Shown here in pieces: positions 1 through 11,872 of a DNA stretch of 64,000 nt. A model generated the notes under the pieces. That model made no database searches and was not told the origin of the DNA. It saw nothing but the letters and a program-made list of their open reading frames with translations. The translations under genes were made by a program, and so were the position numbers. Source of the stretch: Flammulina velutipes (lineage: Eukaryota; Basidiomycota; Agaricomycetes; Agaricales; Physalacriaceae); assembly GCA_011800155.1 (NCBI GenBank), contig JAALGH010000011.1:992001-1056000 (forward strand), read 5' to 3'. Positions within the stretch are counted from its first letter, which is position 1. Every line of letters starts with the position of its first letter.

Positions 1-1150
1 AACATGAAGTCGATCAAGCTATGTCTTTCACATGCTTTCTACGGTACGTCGTACGATAACGAGTCGCTCAGACTTGTACATTGTTTTTACCACTTATCGG
101 TCTATCAGGTTGTGGTGCGTTTATTGTGCCATTATCGATTATCCTTGACGCATTTCTCGCTTACGGAGCGATGGGCGTCGCACTCCGACAGCGTGCTTCG
201 CTCTTGTGTACGCTATCATTCTTTCTCTGTATGGTCTTCAGGTTTAGAAAGAAGCAAGTTTTGGCCAAATGTTCATCAATTCGCTTGTCGTGTCGCTTCA
301 TGTGTCAACAGACTTGCTGACGGAGGAAGGCGAAGGACCCGAAGAATCTGGAACTGGTGCGGTAGAAGGGAACATGTATAGTCAGATATTGGGAATGTCA
401 GGTGTGTCTTTTGACGCTGTTGCCATCCTATAGTACATTAGAATGGTGCCTATTGGGGGTTGTGTTCTTCTTTGAATATCAGAGGAGCATTTTTGCTTTA
501 CCAATATAGGTTGTATCGTGACATTCATTATTGAAGAGCGCGATGCCAGTGGCGGTCCGGCCTCAGGATATAATTCTTCTGGATTCTTTGGAGGTCCGTG
601 TTCTGTGTGGTGCAAGATTCATCTGATCATGGTGTGTAGGACTGGCTCTGGGTCGGCTCATTCTCATCTGGCTCAATAACAAGGTGTGTGTAACAAATAG
701 ATAGATGATATGTTGTTCACGTAACCTTTGACAGGTTGCAGAGTATCGTGTTATCTTTTTGTATGGAATCTTGGCTATCGCGTAAGTCATGCGTTTTAAC
801 CAGCAAACAAGTCTGAAGAGAATAAACAGACTGGAGGTAACGATATAGTATGGACGATACCGTCTCTCTTTCAGAACGCTATAGCAGTAAGCGGTCATTT
901 CTCCGCAGATGTCAATGTATTCGTATTCGACTCATGAATTATACTCAGGTTTCAATCGTCGGCCTCCTTCTTGGTCCCATGTGCCCCCTGCTGATCGGAC
1001 ACGCCTCTCGAATAATCCCTACGACGATATTGACGGGCTCTCTAAGCCTGATCACAGGTTTAAGATCAGCAGGCGCGACGGCGATTCGCTACTGGTGTCC
1101 TCGCGTCCTGCTACGGGATCCTCGCGTTGCAGCCCTTGCGTATGAGTGAG
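1..1150 (+). pseudogene. Decayed MFS transporter (BSC6-like), 5' end outside window
   Basis: Successive exon-like blocks match the intact MFS genes at 1654-3950 and 19081-21382 in order. They are the end of the alanine-tyrosine-glycine exon near 40, a GAF-type block after the acceptor near 110, a LLTEEGEGPEE block near 312, GCIVTFIIEERD near 513, LALGRLILIWL near 635, VAEYRVIFLYG near 735 and VSIVGLLLGPM near 950. The frame is broken by an in-frame TAG near 430, by a small shift around 845-855 and by another around 1085. Residues differ more from the two intact copies than those do from each other, so this is an older or different family member. No product is expected from it. Confidence 0.75.
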
Positions 1151-3960
1151 AATGTAATAATCTTTGCGTTAAGTTGATGATTCGGGAGGCTGGTCGCGAT
1201 GATGGCCGTCATGGTGGGAAGATGGGCGTTCGTGCCAAAGGACAGACGGATAGAATGAAGCGGGCGGTGGGATACACGAGTTTCTGTACGTACTGATTAA
1301 GACGTAGATAAGAGTGCGGGGTGAACTTTAAGACGTTCGCATTTTTCCGGGGTGATTCCGACCCGTGGGGAAAATCAAACTACGACTGGTTCCTAACCGC
1401 GGCTTTGTTTTATACTGCCATACAACGCCTTACAACCCCCTTCAAAAGCTCCGACCGATCTCCAGGGTAGAAGATATCTGGGGCAACTAATTATTGAAGA
1501 TAACGGCGCTCCGGGACCACCTGGTTCTCTCAATGACTAACAAGACTTTCGGAACTTCCAAAACTTTGGGAAATGAACAAACAAGCGATACCAGCTGGGC
1601 TCAGGGCTTTCGTGTCGTCTTAAAACGCGACAAATTCAAGAATTTTCCTTGACATGGCTTCATTCTCCACGGCAGTGAGACCAACGATAGAACGTCCTCA
1701 CGGTGTGTCTGTTATCCGAATCTCGTCGAAAGTGTTGCTTATTCATCTCATAGCAATCGACGAGGATGCAGTGGACCTTACCGAGACCATTGATTTGTCT
1801 GGACCAGCAAGACCACGAAAAAATACCAGCGCCGTCGAGAGGGACGGCAGCTATGAACTTCACTCCCTCCAGCCCTATGTCGGCGAACGAATTCGACGAC
1901 CTTCGGCTGTCCGCCTGGAATCCTCTGCCACCATGTCCTTCAAGGACGGGGCGTCGGAACCATCCACTCCAGCATTCGAGCGTTCGGACTCTCTCAAAAA
2001 TGCATATAACTCAACAGCCACGGCGCTTCCGGGATTGCAAGGAACCGGGATCGGAAATCTGACCGGTGCGATAAGTGTCCGGGCGCAGGCTGTAAATGCA
2101 GAGACATCGAAGAAGATGAGGCGGACTTCGAGATGGCAATTCTTCGCCCTGTGCTGGTGCTTTTTCTTGAACGGTTGGAATGATGGAACGACTGGACCTT
2201 TACTGCCTGTCATACAGGAGCACTACGGCGTTTGTGACATTTTACCACTAGGTTCTGCAGTATACCTGACGCCTTGGTTTAGATTGGCTTCACCTTCGTG
2301 TCTTTCCTATTTGTCTTTTCATGCATTGTAAGTTTCTTCGTCATCTGGCCGACAAACGTTCACCGTTCGTCCTATAGGGCTTCGTCTTGGGTGCCGCCGC
2401 GAATGTATTTCTCAACGATAGGATCGGCTTCGGGAAGGTAATGCTAACTTCTGGGGTTTCAATCTTATCATTCTTATACAATCTCCCTTATCTTTAGGTC
2501 CTTGTGATGGGATCGTTATTCCAGGTGGCAGCGTACGCAATTGACAGTCCAGCACCTCCGTTCCCAGTGATGGTTTTCGCCTACTTTCTCGCCGGTCTTG
2601 GAATTGCCCTCCAGGTATGTGCGATTGTTCGTTTGATTACCCGATTCGTTCAATCTTACTCCGTCTTCAGAACGCCCAATGTAACGGCTTTGTTGGAAGC
2701 TTGAGGGAGCATAAAACGACGAAACTAGGTGTCCTTCATGCTTCGTATGGTTCGTATCTCATATTCCTATTTCACCATCTTCTTGTTCTTATACTTTCTC
2801 AGGTGTTGGTGCATTCGTTGCACCTCTGGTCGCCACTAGATTCTCGGTCGAACCTCACTGGTCGTATCATTATATTATTTCCACTGGTATCGCCGTATCT
2901 AACACAGCCGTTCTATCACTCGTATTTCGGGGGAAACGACAAGACGGTGATTTCCATTTCATTCGGCTGGACGGGAATGAACACTGATCAACCTCTTAGA
3001 TCTTCTCGCCGAAGGTGGTCAAGAACCTCTCGAAGGCGAAGATACCGTCAGCGCTGGCCGAAACATGTATCGCGCTATCTTGGGAATCAGATCCGTGCAT
3101 TACATGGCTATCTTTGCTCTAATCTACATCGGAACGGAGGTCACCTTGGGAGGTATGGTGGTCACTTCCAACAGTAGATTTCGGAGTTCTGATTATCGTC
3201 AGGCTGGATCGTGACTTTCATCATCAACGAAAGAGGTGGAGGAAAGAGTGCAGGATATATCTCGTCTGGTTTCTTCGGTGGTCAGCCCTTTACCATCCGC
3301 TAGCCTTCCTCAATAATTAATGGTGTTCGAAATAGGTCTCACAGTTGGTCGACTCGCGTTGATCTGGGTCAGCAAGAAGGTCTCGTCACTGCATATTCTA
3401 ATGACCACCGAGCTAACTCACCATCTAGATCGGAGAGCATCGTGTCGTATTCTTGTACTCGTTCATCGCTATCGCGTAAGCTTCCATTTTCCATCTGATA
3501 TGCGGAAGTTGAGGCTTCCCTTCAGTCTGGAGCTTACCATCTGGTTTGTGCCCTCGATTATCGAAAATGCTGTTGCGGTTCGTCTTCGTCCTCGCCTTTC
3601 ATCGCTTGGTGTACTCAAACGATCGCAGGTATCCTTCATTGGTGTACTCCTTGGTCCTATGTTCCCCATCTTAGTGGGACACGCATCCCGCATCCTTCCT
3701 AACTGGTTGCTCACGGGGTGCGTTGGCTGGATTACCGGCATTGGTATGTCGGGATCTGCGGCTTTGCCATTTATCACTGGATTGCTTGCCTCCAAATATG
3801 GGATTCGCTCCCTACAACCACTGTAAGGCTTTCTTGTTATCCGAGCGGATTCTAGTAACTGACTAAGCACTGTTCAGCGTTGTGTCTATGATGTGTACCA
3901 TGGTCGGGTTTTGGGCTTTGATTCCTCGGGCACCACGCCGTGTAGAATGAGGATGCAAAA
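850..3960 (+). repeat. Left arm of large inverted duplication
   Basis: The arm carries the 3' end of one MFS fragment, about 500 bp of non-coding sequence and a complete MFS gene. The same order recurs on the other strand at about 19080-22140. The non-coding part between fragment and gene (1150-1653) is recognisably related to 21383-21860, including the segment around the shared GTGCCAAAGGACAGACGG. Confidence 0.8.
1654..3950 (+). CDS. MFS transporter, BSC6/FucP-like, copy 1
   Basis: Predicted plasma-membrane or organelle permease of the major facilitator superfamily, close to fungal proteins annotated as bypass of stop codon protein 6; substrate unknown. The first exon starts at ATG 1654 and runs into an intron near 1703. 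A hydrophilic N-terminus rich in Ser/Thr/Arg precedes the first membrane segment (WQFFALCWCFFLNGWNDGT, near 2134-2190). At least a dozen short introns can be placed by comparison with the inverted copy, and joining them gives a continuous frame ending in APRRVE and TGA at 3948-3950. Several introns use unusual GTTTG or GTTCG donors. Recognisable blocks in order: GSLFQVAAYAID, AQCNGFVGSLREHK, GAFVAPLVATRFS, GWIVTFIINERGGG, GRLALIWVSKK, GVLLGPMFPILVGHASRI. It appears intact. Confidence 0.8.
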
Positions 3961-4222
3961 GAAGGTGTTGTTGTACTTCAAGTTATTGTTACATCTGTTG
4001 AGTGATGACCTAGTAGTACCATTAGATATACTTAGAAGACTGATTATGATGATAGATTCGAAGACTAAGATTCAATGGGCTGTGAATGGCTGGCTATACC
4101 CGGGAATGTGCTGTGGGAATGTTCATCTCGTAGATAATCCATTCTGGCGGGAATGCATCACGGAATAGAGATCGCCTACAGCAGATAGGTCAGTCATTTT
4201 TCATGTGAGCGAGAAAGCTGAC

Positions 4223-4867
4223 TCACCGATACTCAGGGAGTTGTGGAGGAAATGATACAAATTCGCAGGAACAGTGCGCTAATTGCACTTCACTGGAAAA
4301 AGATCCATGATTTTGGGAATGTCCTGACGATACAGGGAGAATCTGAAGTATAGCATCAGGCGAGATATTCCATACGCGTAGAAAGTCACGTACCGTCGTA
4401 ACTGAAACCGTCTCGTCTCTGCGCATCAGGCTACTGAACACTGCCAGACAACCCAACGTCACGCATTGGCATACACTCAGAATCATTGATGCCACCTGTG
4501 CCCTCAACTCCTCATTCATTTCCTGCGCGTGGAGGAACTTTTGGCAGTTTATTGTGGCCACCGCCAGCACTGCAAGCGATGCCACAACCAGCAGGTACGC
4601 AAAGATTACCCCCGTCAGTGATAAATACACGACATTGGTGTCCCATACGGAGTCAGTGCGAAGCATCCTACCACCGAAGAACATCAAGAATACGATGAGG
4701 TGGTATAGAATGGTTGACGCAGCAACTCCCCCAGTTATCCACACCGCCCAGCGTACGCCAGCCTGAGTGGTATTCGCAATAAGCGTCAACGCCAGGATTG
4801 TCATTGCCAAGGACAATGAGATGACACTAAAGATGCGCAGGGGTACTGGGAATGCGCAGGGGCACAT
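4223..4867 (-). CDS. Small multi-pass membrane protein, unknown
   Basis: Not recognised. The reading frame has about four strongly hydrophobic stretches (ISLSLAMTILALTLIA, WITGGVAASTILYHLIVFL, VYLSLTGVIFAYLLVVASLAV and VASMILSVCQCVTLGCLAVF) followed by a polar tail. A GTACGT...TTCAG segment of 51 bp near 4345-4395 looks like an intron whose length is a multiple of three, so the ORF stays open whether or not it is removed. The 5' end is uncertain: an acceptor-like CTTTAG lies just inside the ORF near 4835, so an upstream exon may exist. It is the first gene inside the left arm of the inverted duplication. Confidence 0.5.
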   Translation of the reverse strand: MCPCAFPVPLRIFSVISLSLAMTILALTLIANTTQAGVRWAVWITGGVAASTILYHLIVFLMFFGGRMLRTDSVWDTNVVYLSLTGVIFAYLLVVASLAVLAVATINCQKFLHAQEMNEELRAQVASMILSVCQCVTLGCLAVFSSLMRRDETVSVTTVRDFLRVWNISPDAILQILPVSSGHSQNHGSFSSEVQLAHCSCEFVSFPPQLPEYR

Positions 4868-5519
4868 GCGGGGGTGAAAGGATCCAGCCTTGAAGTTCGC
4901 GCATAGAGATGTGGTTCACCGGTACCATGAGAGGTCAAAACAGATTTCCTTTATATGATCCTGCAAATGAGTTGATATGCGATATGGAACTGAAGGCAAG
5001 GCGACAATCGCTCTTTAATGTATCGACACCAACGAACGAGCGACCATCAGTTCAACTTCCGTGCTGTGCCAGTGGGTGCGCGTCTTGATCGGAGCTGAGA
5101 AGATGGATCGGGCGAAGATCAAAGGTGCGGTAACACTGTATTTGACATGTTGTTTGAGTCAATTCAATGGACCAACATTCGTCGTTTCTGAATCGACGAT
5201 CCAAGTGTGAGCTAATTCGCGACCATGTGATTGGTTTGACAAGTGGCGTTGCTAGTATTAATGCAGTAACACAACATGTAAGTTTCTGTCCATCTCCATT
5301 TAGTACTCTGAGATCCCTTCAAATTGAAATCGTTAGACCATGTCGCCACACGTGATGGCGGTTTTACATTATAACAGATTCCTCAAACAATGGGCGGGCC
5401 ACTTGTAATGATTCATTGTTCAACCTTACTTAAATTCCATTGGGCATATTACGGGGCGTCAGACAAATAAAGACAATTGCTTCTTTACTCTATCCCCAGC
5501 AACACCACTCGATCTCGAA
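4868..5519. other. Intergenic, nothing recognised
   Basis: No conserved coding block or repeat was seen in either strand. The last 100 bp are AT-rich and lead into the ORF starting at 5520. Confidence 0.5.
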
Positions 5520-6842
5520 ATGCTCAGCTCCATCCCAGAGAATCAGCCTCTTCCCGACACTATTCAAACAGACACCCGAAATCATATGACGGATACATTG
5601 GGGCATGAAGTCCTCCGATGCCTCTTGTTCTTTATGCTAGAGCATCAGTGTAGCACTGGACGGCCAAACATCGAAGTTTTCGTCACTGGCAGCCAACAGA
5701 AAACACTATTCGCTGTCCCACCACTTCCCAACCTGAATATAATGCCGAGCGAAGCGCGGCTGATATTCTGGCTGCATTACACTGGGATTTATCCAATGTC
5801 CATGTTGTTCCAGGTGATGGATAAGAAGAAAACACTACTACCCAGCCTTTGCACCGAAGGAAGGAAAGGAATTCGACCGCTCGTAGCGCGCATTTCAAGT
5901 CTTCCAATCCCCCTCCTGCGAGGTGTAAAGGAGGTGCGCCAACGTCCCGAAACGAAAGGCTGCATCGTGGTTACGCCCAAGGTGATGCAGCAGCTCGGGG
6001 AAACCATAGGTCGAATACGCATGATAGACAGACTGAGGCAAGAAAACGAGGAGAAGATACGCAAGAAAAAGATGCCCGATGAGAGAGCCAAGTTGTCTCG
6101 GGAGAGGTTCGAGGCGTGGAAAGACAGGCCGGAGCGATTTCAGCGCCCAAAAGATACTCCGAGGCAAAGGCAGAATGACAAGGTGTCGCGGAACAGTCTT
6201 CACACGAACCAGATCTCCGAGCAAAGACTGAGGCATGTTGGCGCGCCCGGGCCCTCCTCCAAGACGTCCTCCCGGAGGCTATCTCAGCCTCCAACCAAGT
6301 CACATGGCAAGCGTAAACGCGACAGATGTGACGATGCCGGCGCCGTTGCAAACAAGAAGAAACACGTTCCCGCTGACTTGAAGGTCCACGTCCAAAAGGC
6401 TGAGGCCTCAAGTTCTACTGTAGCGGTTACGAACAATCAGTCCCAAGTCCCCCAGAAGAAGTACAAGACAGCGGGTGCAGGAAACGACAGGGCGTTGAAA
6501 AAGAACCGAACGTCTTTGCCTCTGAATCCAAGAGTGTTGCCACACAAGGTTCATGAGCAATGTCATCTCGACCAGCTTGGGTCTATCAAGTGTCGATGGC
6601 CGCGAGGCCTCCAAGAGTTTGACAGTGCCAAAGCTCGTCAGTTCAAACGCAACGTGACAGCCCAAAGCAAAGCAATGTTCCAATCTTTGGGGTATGTTGA
6701 GGGGGGAATTCTTGGGTTACAGTTGCCACCGGTGTGGATGATGTCGCATCAACAGAGATGGTGGAAATGGCACTGTACACTTGCTCGAATTCCCGAGGTC
6801 AAGGCGAGCAGGCGAGGTTCTTTGTTGAGGTTTGAAGTCTAA
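5520..6842 (+). CDS. Hypothetical Lys/Arg-rich protein, 440 aa
   Basis: Not recognised. A single uninterrupted ORF opens at ATG 5520, the first Met of the frame. Residues 1-110 look globular, with a hydrophobic LFFMLE and an aromatic FWLHYTG stretch. Residues 145-330 are very polar and basic, with a predicted coiled or helical Glu/Lys/Arg run (RQENEEKIRKKK) and several potential nuclear-localisation clusters (GKRKRD, NKKKH, ALKKNRT). The C-terminus is rich in Trp (WWKWH). The composition fits a nuclear or nucleic-acid-binding protein, but no domain supports that. Unlike its neighbours it has no evident introns, so it could be a lineage-specific gene or a domesticated or relic element ORF. Confidence 0.45.
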   Translation: MLSSIPENQPLPDTIQTDTRNHMTDTLGHEVLRCLLFFMLEHQCSTGRPNIEVFVTGSQQKTLFAVPPLPNLNIMPSEARLIFWLHYTGIYPMSMLFQVMDKKKTLLPSLCTEGRKGIRPLVARISSLPIPLLRGVKEVRQRPETKGCIVVTPKVMQQLGETIGRIRMIDRLRQENEEKIRKKKMPDERAKLSRERFEAWKDRPERFQRPKDTPRQRQNDKVSRNSLHTNQISEQRLRHVGAPGPSSKTSSRRLSQPPTKSHGKRKRDRCDDAGAVANKKKHVPADLKVHVQKAEASSSTVAVTNNQSQVPQKKYKTAGAGNDRALKKNRTSLPLNPRVLPHKVHEQCHLDQLGSIKCRWPRGLQEFDSAKARQFKRNVTAQSKAMFQSLGYVEGGILGLQLPPVWMMSHQQRWWKWHCTLARIPEVKASRRGSLLRFEV

Positions 6843-7402
6843 AGCATGTCAAAAGAGAAAGTGGTTGTAGAACATAAATTCCTTATGGTCAGTATATAAA
6901 CGCCCTATTCTTAATCAGCTTACCGTTCTTTCAACGTTTGAACCAAGTTTCAACGTTAAAACCCTTGTTACTGTAAGGAACGGGTATCGGTCCGATTTGT
7001 TGACTCCTCCAGCTCCTACTTACCACCACATCACTTGAATGTCGAACGTTGAAGCTCGCTCACATCTTTAGATAGGCTGTGACTGCCGACGGACGGACAT
7101 ATATAACCGCATGGTTCTTACGGAAATAATGCTCAGTATCACTCTCATGAAAACGGATTTGCGGAAGAACTTGGTAGTCTGTGCCGCCAACTTCAAACCA
7201 ATGTTTGTCGACCTCGGAAGCTCATAACCGCTCGGAAATTCTCACTCTGGCCTCTGGTTGTACCCCATCATCCTTTTCTCTTCCGATTCGTGCTGGCTTC
7301 TCGTTGTTTTGATGCCCAGGAATTCTACTACGAGTTAAATATCTGGGACATCGCTCCCAGTCCTCCCAGCGAACAAGCTACTACTTTTCTCTCCGTAACG
7401 CA
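6843..7402. other. Intergenic, 5' region of monooxygenase
   Basis: There is no coding block. A TATATAAAC at 6893-6901 follows the upstream ORF, and a TATATAACC lies near 7100. Pyrimidine-rich sequence precedes the monooxygenase ATG. No repeat was seen. Confidence 0.45.
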
Positions 7403-9545
7403 ATGATCTTAGAAACTGTCAACAACGATTTTCTCCTCGACCAATTCCCGTCTCAGACTCAACCAACCAAGGCTGCAGTCGCTGCGGAATGGCTCGCAGG
7501 CTTCTCTAAAGCCGTCTCGGACAAGGACATCGAAGCCATTACGGCGCTGTTTGCCCCCAGCGGATTCCTACGCGATATGCTTGTTTTCACATGGGACAAG
7601 CGCGTAATCCGCGGACGCGAGAAGATCTCAGCGTACTTGAAGCCCACCCTCAACGAAGCAGGTGTGTCGAACGTTGCTATGGACAATCGCCCTCGCATGG
7701 CTCCGCGAGCCGGACTTGCTGGAGAGGGGATATCCTTCGGTATTGTTTTTCGGACTTCTATTGGCTTGGGGAGAGGATTCGTCAATATCGATGATCATGG
7801 CCTCGCTGCAACAGCCCTCCTAACTTTGGAAGAAATCGAAGGACATCCTGAAGCGGGCCCCGATTTTGGAGGTCATCAGAAGGGCCCGGTGAACTGGAGG
7901 CAAGTCAAACAGCAACGACAGGCCGAAGTCGAGAAAGACCCGTACGTCTTGATTGGTAGGCACAACATTTTCGACTAAAGTCGATGTCATCTAACGTGAT
8001 TTGTAGTCGGCGCTGGGCAAGCCGGCTTAGTCGTTGCAGCCCGATTCAGACAAATGGGTCTGAAGACGCTTCTTATTGACAAAGAGCCCCGTGTGGGTAA
8101 CGTGTGGCGTAACCGATATCCAACGCTTACGCTGCACACCCCGCGATCTCACCATCAGTGTACGGTTCTAAACCTCATATAAGAAATTACTGACATTCTT
8201 GAAGTGCTTTATCATCCATTCCCTTCGAACTGGCCGCTTTTCACCCCCGGCGCCAAATTCGCTGACTGGATGGAACAATATGCTGTCAATCAGGAACTCG
8301 TCGTCTGGACAAGCTCAATCCTTGCCCAACCTCCTGTGTACGACACATCTTTGAAGACGTGGACTGTCCATATTGACCACGATGGAGCGCCTGCGACTGT
8401 TCATCCCTCTCACATCCTCTGCGCAACTGGCATTTCTGGTACCGTCCCCAAGATCCCCGAGGTCCTGAGCGCCAACGTCTTCGAAGGGCAAACGTTGCCA
8501 GCTAGCAGATATCCCGGCGGCGAGAACTTTAGTGGCAAGGACGTGGTCGTCGTCGGTGCTGGCAACACCAGTTCGGAAATCTGCCAGGATCTCGTCTTAC
8601 ACGGTGCCAAATCTGTCACTATGATCCAGCGTTCCGTCACTTGTGTTGTCAGCATTCATTCGCAAGTCAATCTCAACCTCGGGACGTTCCTTGAAGGGGC
8701 CCCTTGCGATGCATCTGATTTGGAGTTTTGCGCGACACCTCCTCATCGACTCCTGGATTTGTTGGCGGCGCAGTCACAAGTCATGGAAAAAGAACACAAA
8801 GAAATGCATGAAGGCCTTCGGAAAGCCGGGTTTTGCGTTAATCTTGGTGAGCGCTCGACGGGAATTCTCCCTCTTTCATTCGAGAAACTCGGAGGTGAGT
8901 TGTTTTCGCTGTAGCTATGATGGGAGTGTCGCTAATAGTAATATCTTCTCAGGTTACTGTGCGTTCTAATAAGTATTTCCATCTGACTTTCAATGATGTC
9001 CATATTGCAGGGGTCGACACCGGATGCGCGAACCTCATCATCTCTGGGAAAGTCAAGGTCAAGCATGGAGTTGAACTCAAAGAATACCAGACCAAGGGGA
9101 TCATACTTAGCGATGGTTCCACGATCCCAGCCGATAGTGTCATCTATGCGTGAGTCTCTTTCATATCTGCATCCTGCGATGGCTCTGACCGGACTAGAAC
9201 CGGATATCGCAACATTCGGGACGCTCTTGACGGAATGTTCGGCCAAGATATCATTCAACGAACAGGTGACGTTTGGGGATTGAACGAGGAAGGAGATTTG
9301 AGGGGCGTCTTTCGAAAGTCTGGATATCCTGGGGTACGTCTGACCTTATTCTCTTTAGCCTCCGAGTATACTGACTTATTTATGTAGTTCCGTTTTATTG
9401 GCGGGGACTTGTGCACTGTTCGATTCATGTCGAAGATATTGGTATGGTGTTTATAACGGCGTCTTGAGATCTATAACTGACGATCTTGTAGGCGCTGGAA
9501 TTGAAGGCCATTCAGCTGGGAATGAGATCCGAAGAGGCAGAATAA
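7403..9545 (+). CDS. Flavin-containing monooxygenase (FAD/NADPH), 594 aa
   Basis: Predicted FAD- and NADPH-dependent monooxygenase of the class B/FMO-like type; substrate unknown. The N-terminal ~180 residues resemble an NTF2/SnoaL-type fold region often found ahead of the flavin domain in fungal members. The FAD Rossmann motif VGAGQAGL follows the first intron (near residue 186), then HTPRSHHQLLYHPFPSNWP, and the NADPH motif VVVVGAGNTSSE lies near residue 350. Exons are 7403-7955, 8007-8159, 8205-8894, 8953-8958, 9011-9149, 9198-9333, 9388-9441 and 9492-9545. They sum to 1785 nt, or 595 codons with TAA. The fourth exon is only 6 nt; skipping it keeps the frame but removes the YW of the family's GYY-like motif. 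Partial copies lie at 18660-19040 and 25540-25770. Confidence 0.88.
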
Positions 9546-9685
9546 TGTGGATAACGATTAAATGTGCGCCTGTACTACTAGAATTGTGACTACAAACAAA
9601 CTTTTCATCTGAAAAGAAAGGTTCGACGCGAACGTTGAGCGTTGAACCATGGCCTCATAGTCCCCGGACCAAAAATTTGAACGCT

Positions 9686-11431
9686 CTAATATCGATTCCG
9701 TTCATCTGCATCCCTTACTACACTCTCCTCGTAAAGTGAATTCATCATGGCCAATGCATCAAAATCGTAGGAACGCTGTGGACGATCATCACCCGAATTA
9801 GTCGTACTCTGCGAGTCTGGCTTCTTGGGACGAGTCTGTTTGTGTACTTCTGCTTTGACGATAGACAGGAGGGCGGTTATCATCGTATTTGAGTCATCTC
9901 CAACAGGGCACCGCCATCTCGCCATCTCGCCGTGCGTACCATGTGTGCGAAAACGCGAACCAGAAGCTGTAAAGTATTCATCACAGAGACGACAAGAAAG
10001 CTTTGAGACTCCAACGTAGTCGAAAGCACGGGGTTGGTCCTGTAGATGCTTCAGGACGACGCATTCGCAATGCACGCCAAAATCAGCGGTGACGGTGAAC
10101 ATGGTGGCTGGCTTTTGTGTTGAAGAGTCTTGGAAGGGCGATTCAACCACTGTGATTGGTTGATAATAAGGATGAGAAGATACAGAAATCTAGAGACAGG
10201 CGAACCATTGATCTTGTCGTCTCCCTCCTGTTCCAACGACGAAGACGCTTGGGTGACTGATTCTAAGAATGAGAAGATACAGAGAACTAAAAACGGGCGA
10301 ACCTTTGATTTTGACGTCTTCTTTCCGTTCCAACCTAAGCAATTGAACGACGAGAGCTTCATACAAACGAATGGTCATCTCCTCCTTGGTTAATGCCTTG
10401 GCAGCCGCATCTGGTGTATATTCCCATCCTGCGGCATCCAAGACCGATGCGAAGGAGTCATAAGAGATAGTAAATGAGAAGGCGTGGGGAGGGTTGGGTA
10501 AAGCTCGAACAATGACTCGCTTAAGGAAAAACTGTTTGAGTCGGACTGATTCGACAGTGTTCAAAGCTGATAAGAAATGGCCGCGAATGCTGACCACCTT
10601 TTTAAGCCAATGTACAACATCCATCTGGCAATTGGCTGGGAGTAGATCAGTACAAGCATTGGGGTCACGGTAGGACTTACCCTGAAACCAGAGCCCCAAG
10701 CTGGTGATTAGGCTCTCGGACGTCACGAAAACATTATGAAGACATGACAAACTCATGCGCACGCTTTCCAAGGAATCGTCAGAGTCATCATCCAGGCAAA
10801 ACTGCGCCAACCTGACGCAGGAAGCCATCGTCTTCAGCTTCTTGATATTCTTTGGCGTGCTGAGGTATGCAATATGGCTGAAGTCGGCGTCGCTAGGGAG
10901 TGTACCCAGAAGCGCGCTCATTCCATCGGCGAACTTCGAGTATTGCTTATTCTTGTTGATGCGCTGATACACCTTAGGGCGTGAATGGCGGAGAACGTCC
11001 AGCTCGAGTTGGCGCATACTAGCTGCGATAGGGTTCACATCCCCGGATTCGATAAACTTGGAGTTGAAGGGGGAAGGGGAAGAGTTGGTCCGGGCCAAGC
11101 CAGTTAACTCGCGTATGCGGAATAAAGCGTCAACGATATACTGTAGATGCTTCGTGACTTTCTCGTCGACGTCTCCGTTTTCAGAAACAGAAATCTCGAC
11201 GGCGCCCGTGGCTCCTACTGCTGCACCAATGGCAACCACTTGGTCTGACTGGCGGCAGATGGCCAGATGGGCGAGGGCATCAAAGAATTTGTCCTTTCGT
11301 ACGACGTTGTGGTCGGAATGGGCTTGTCTGGAATTGCGGTTACTATTAGGTTCGATCTGGTGTAAAACGAATGCGAGGAAGGCAAGGTGGTCCAAATTAA
11401 CAGGACTGAGAGAAGGAATTGCAGAATCCAT
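9686..11431 (-). CDS. OTT_1508-like deaminase-domain protein, paralogue 1 (534 aa)
   Basis: Large fungal protein with a C-terminal domain of the OTT_1508-like deaminase family, a branch of the zinc-dependent cytidine deaminase superfamily; its natural substrate is not established. The putative zinc motifs are HCEC (H-x-E), then SKLSCRLCDEY (C-x-x-C), followed by the RTHGTHGEMARW block. The N-terminal ~400 residues are helical and unrecognised. Start is ATG at 11431 (MDSAIPS), stop TAG at 9686-9688. Introns are 10636-10680 (45 bp), 10263-10302 (40 bp) and 10150-10205 (56 bp). Removing them gives 535 codons in one frame. The last two introns are near-duplicates of each other. It converges with the monooxygenase. 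The second paralogue is at 25829-27584, also next to a monooxygenase fragment. Confidence 0.8.
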
Positions 11432-11872
11432 GATACTTACTGAGATTATATGGTAAGTATATTGTACCAGCATCTATGTAGTTCCAAGGAAACTCACCGA
11501 AGAGCGAGGACCCCAGGGCAAGAAAAGACAAGCTGTAGGACGAAACACGCAAGACTTAGAGAGCGATGGACTGCAAGAAGTAGAGATGAAGTCACGAGAG
11601 TCACTCTCAAAACGCGACCAATAATGTGGCGGTGCTGCGAGAAGTCCCAGCCGTTTGTTATCTTCTAAGTAGTGCTACCATCCACGGTTCCAGGTTTCAA
11701 TTTTAGCCTGTAACTAGGTCGTCTGTCTCCACAAGCATATCGTAGAACTATGGGAGGGGGCCTTTCCAATATAATCCATACACTAGCCCTCTCAATGTCA
11801 TTGAAGATGAATCTCTATCACTCCGCCTATCAAGACATACGTGCGTATAAGCATGAGCAGCAAGTCACATCA
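11432..11872. other. Intergenic between two minus-strand genes
   Basis: This is the 5' flank of the deaminase gene and the 3' flank of the ELYS-like gene. Short ORFs are present but none resembles a protein family, and no repeat was seen. Confidence 0.5.

Noticed and set aside
1654..3950. Calling the two MFS genes at 1654 and 19081 pseudogenes because single ORFs are short
   Set aside because: Exons aligned between the inverted copies join in one frame to the same C-terminus, so the short ORFs reflect introns.
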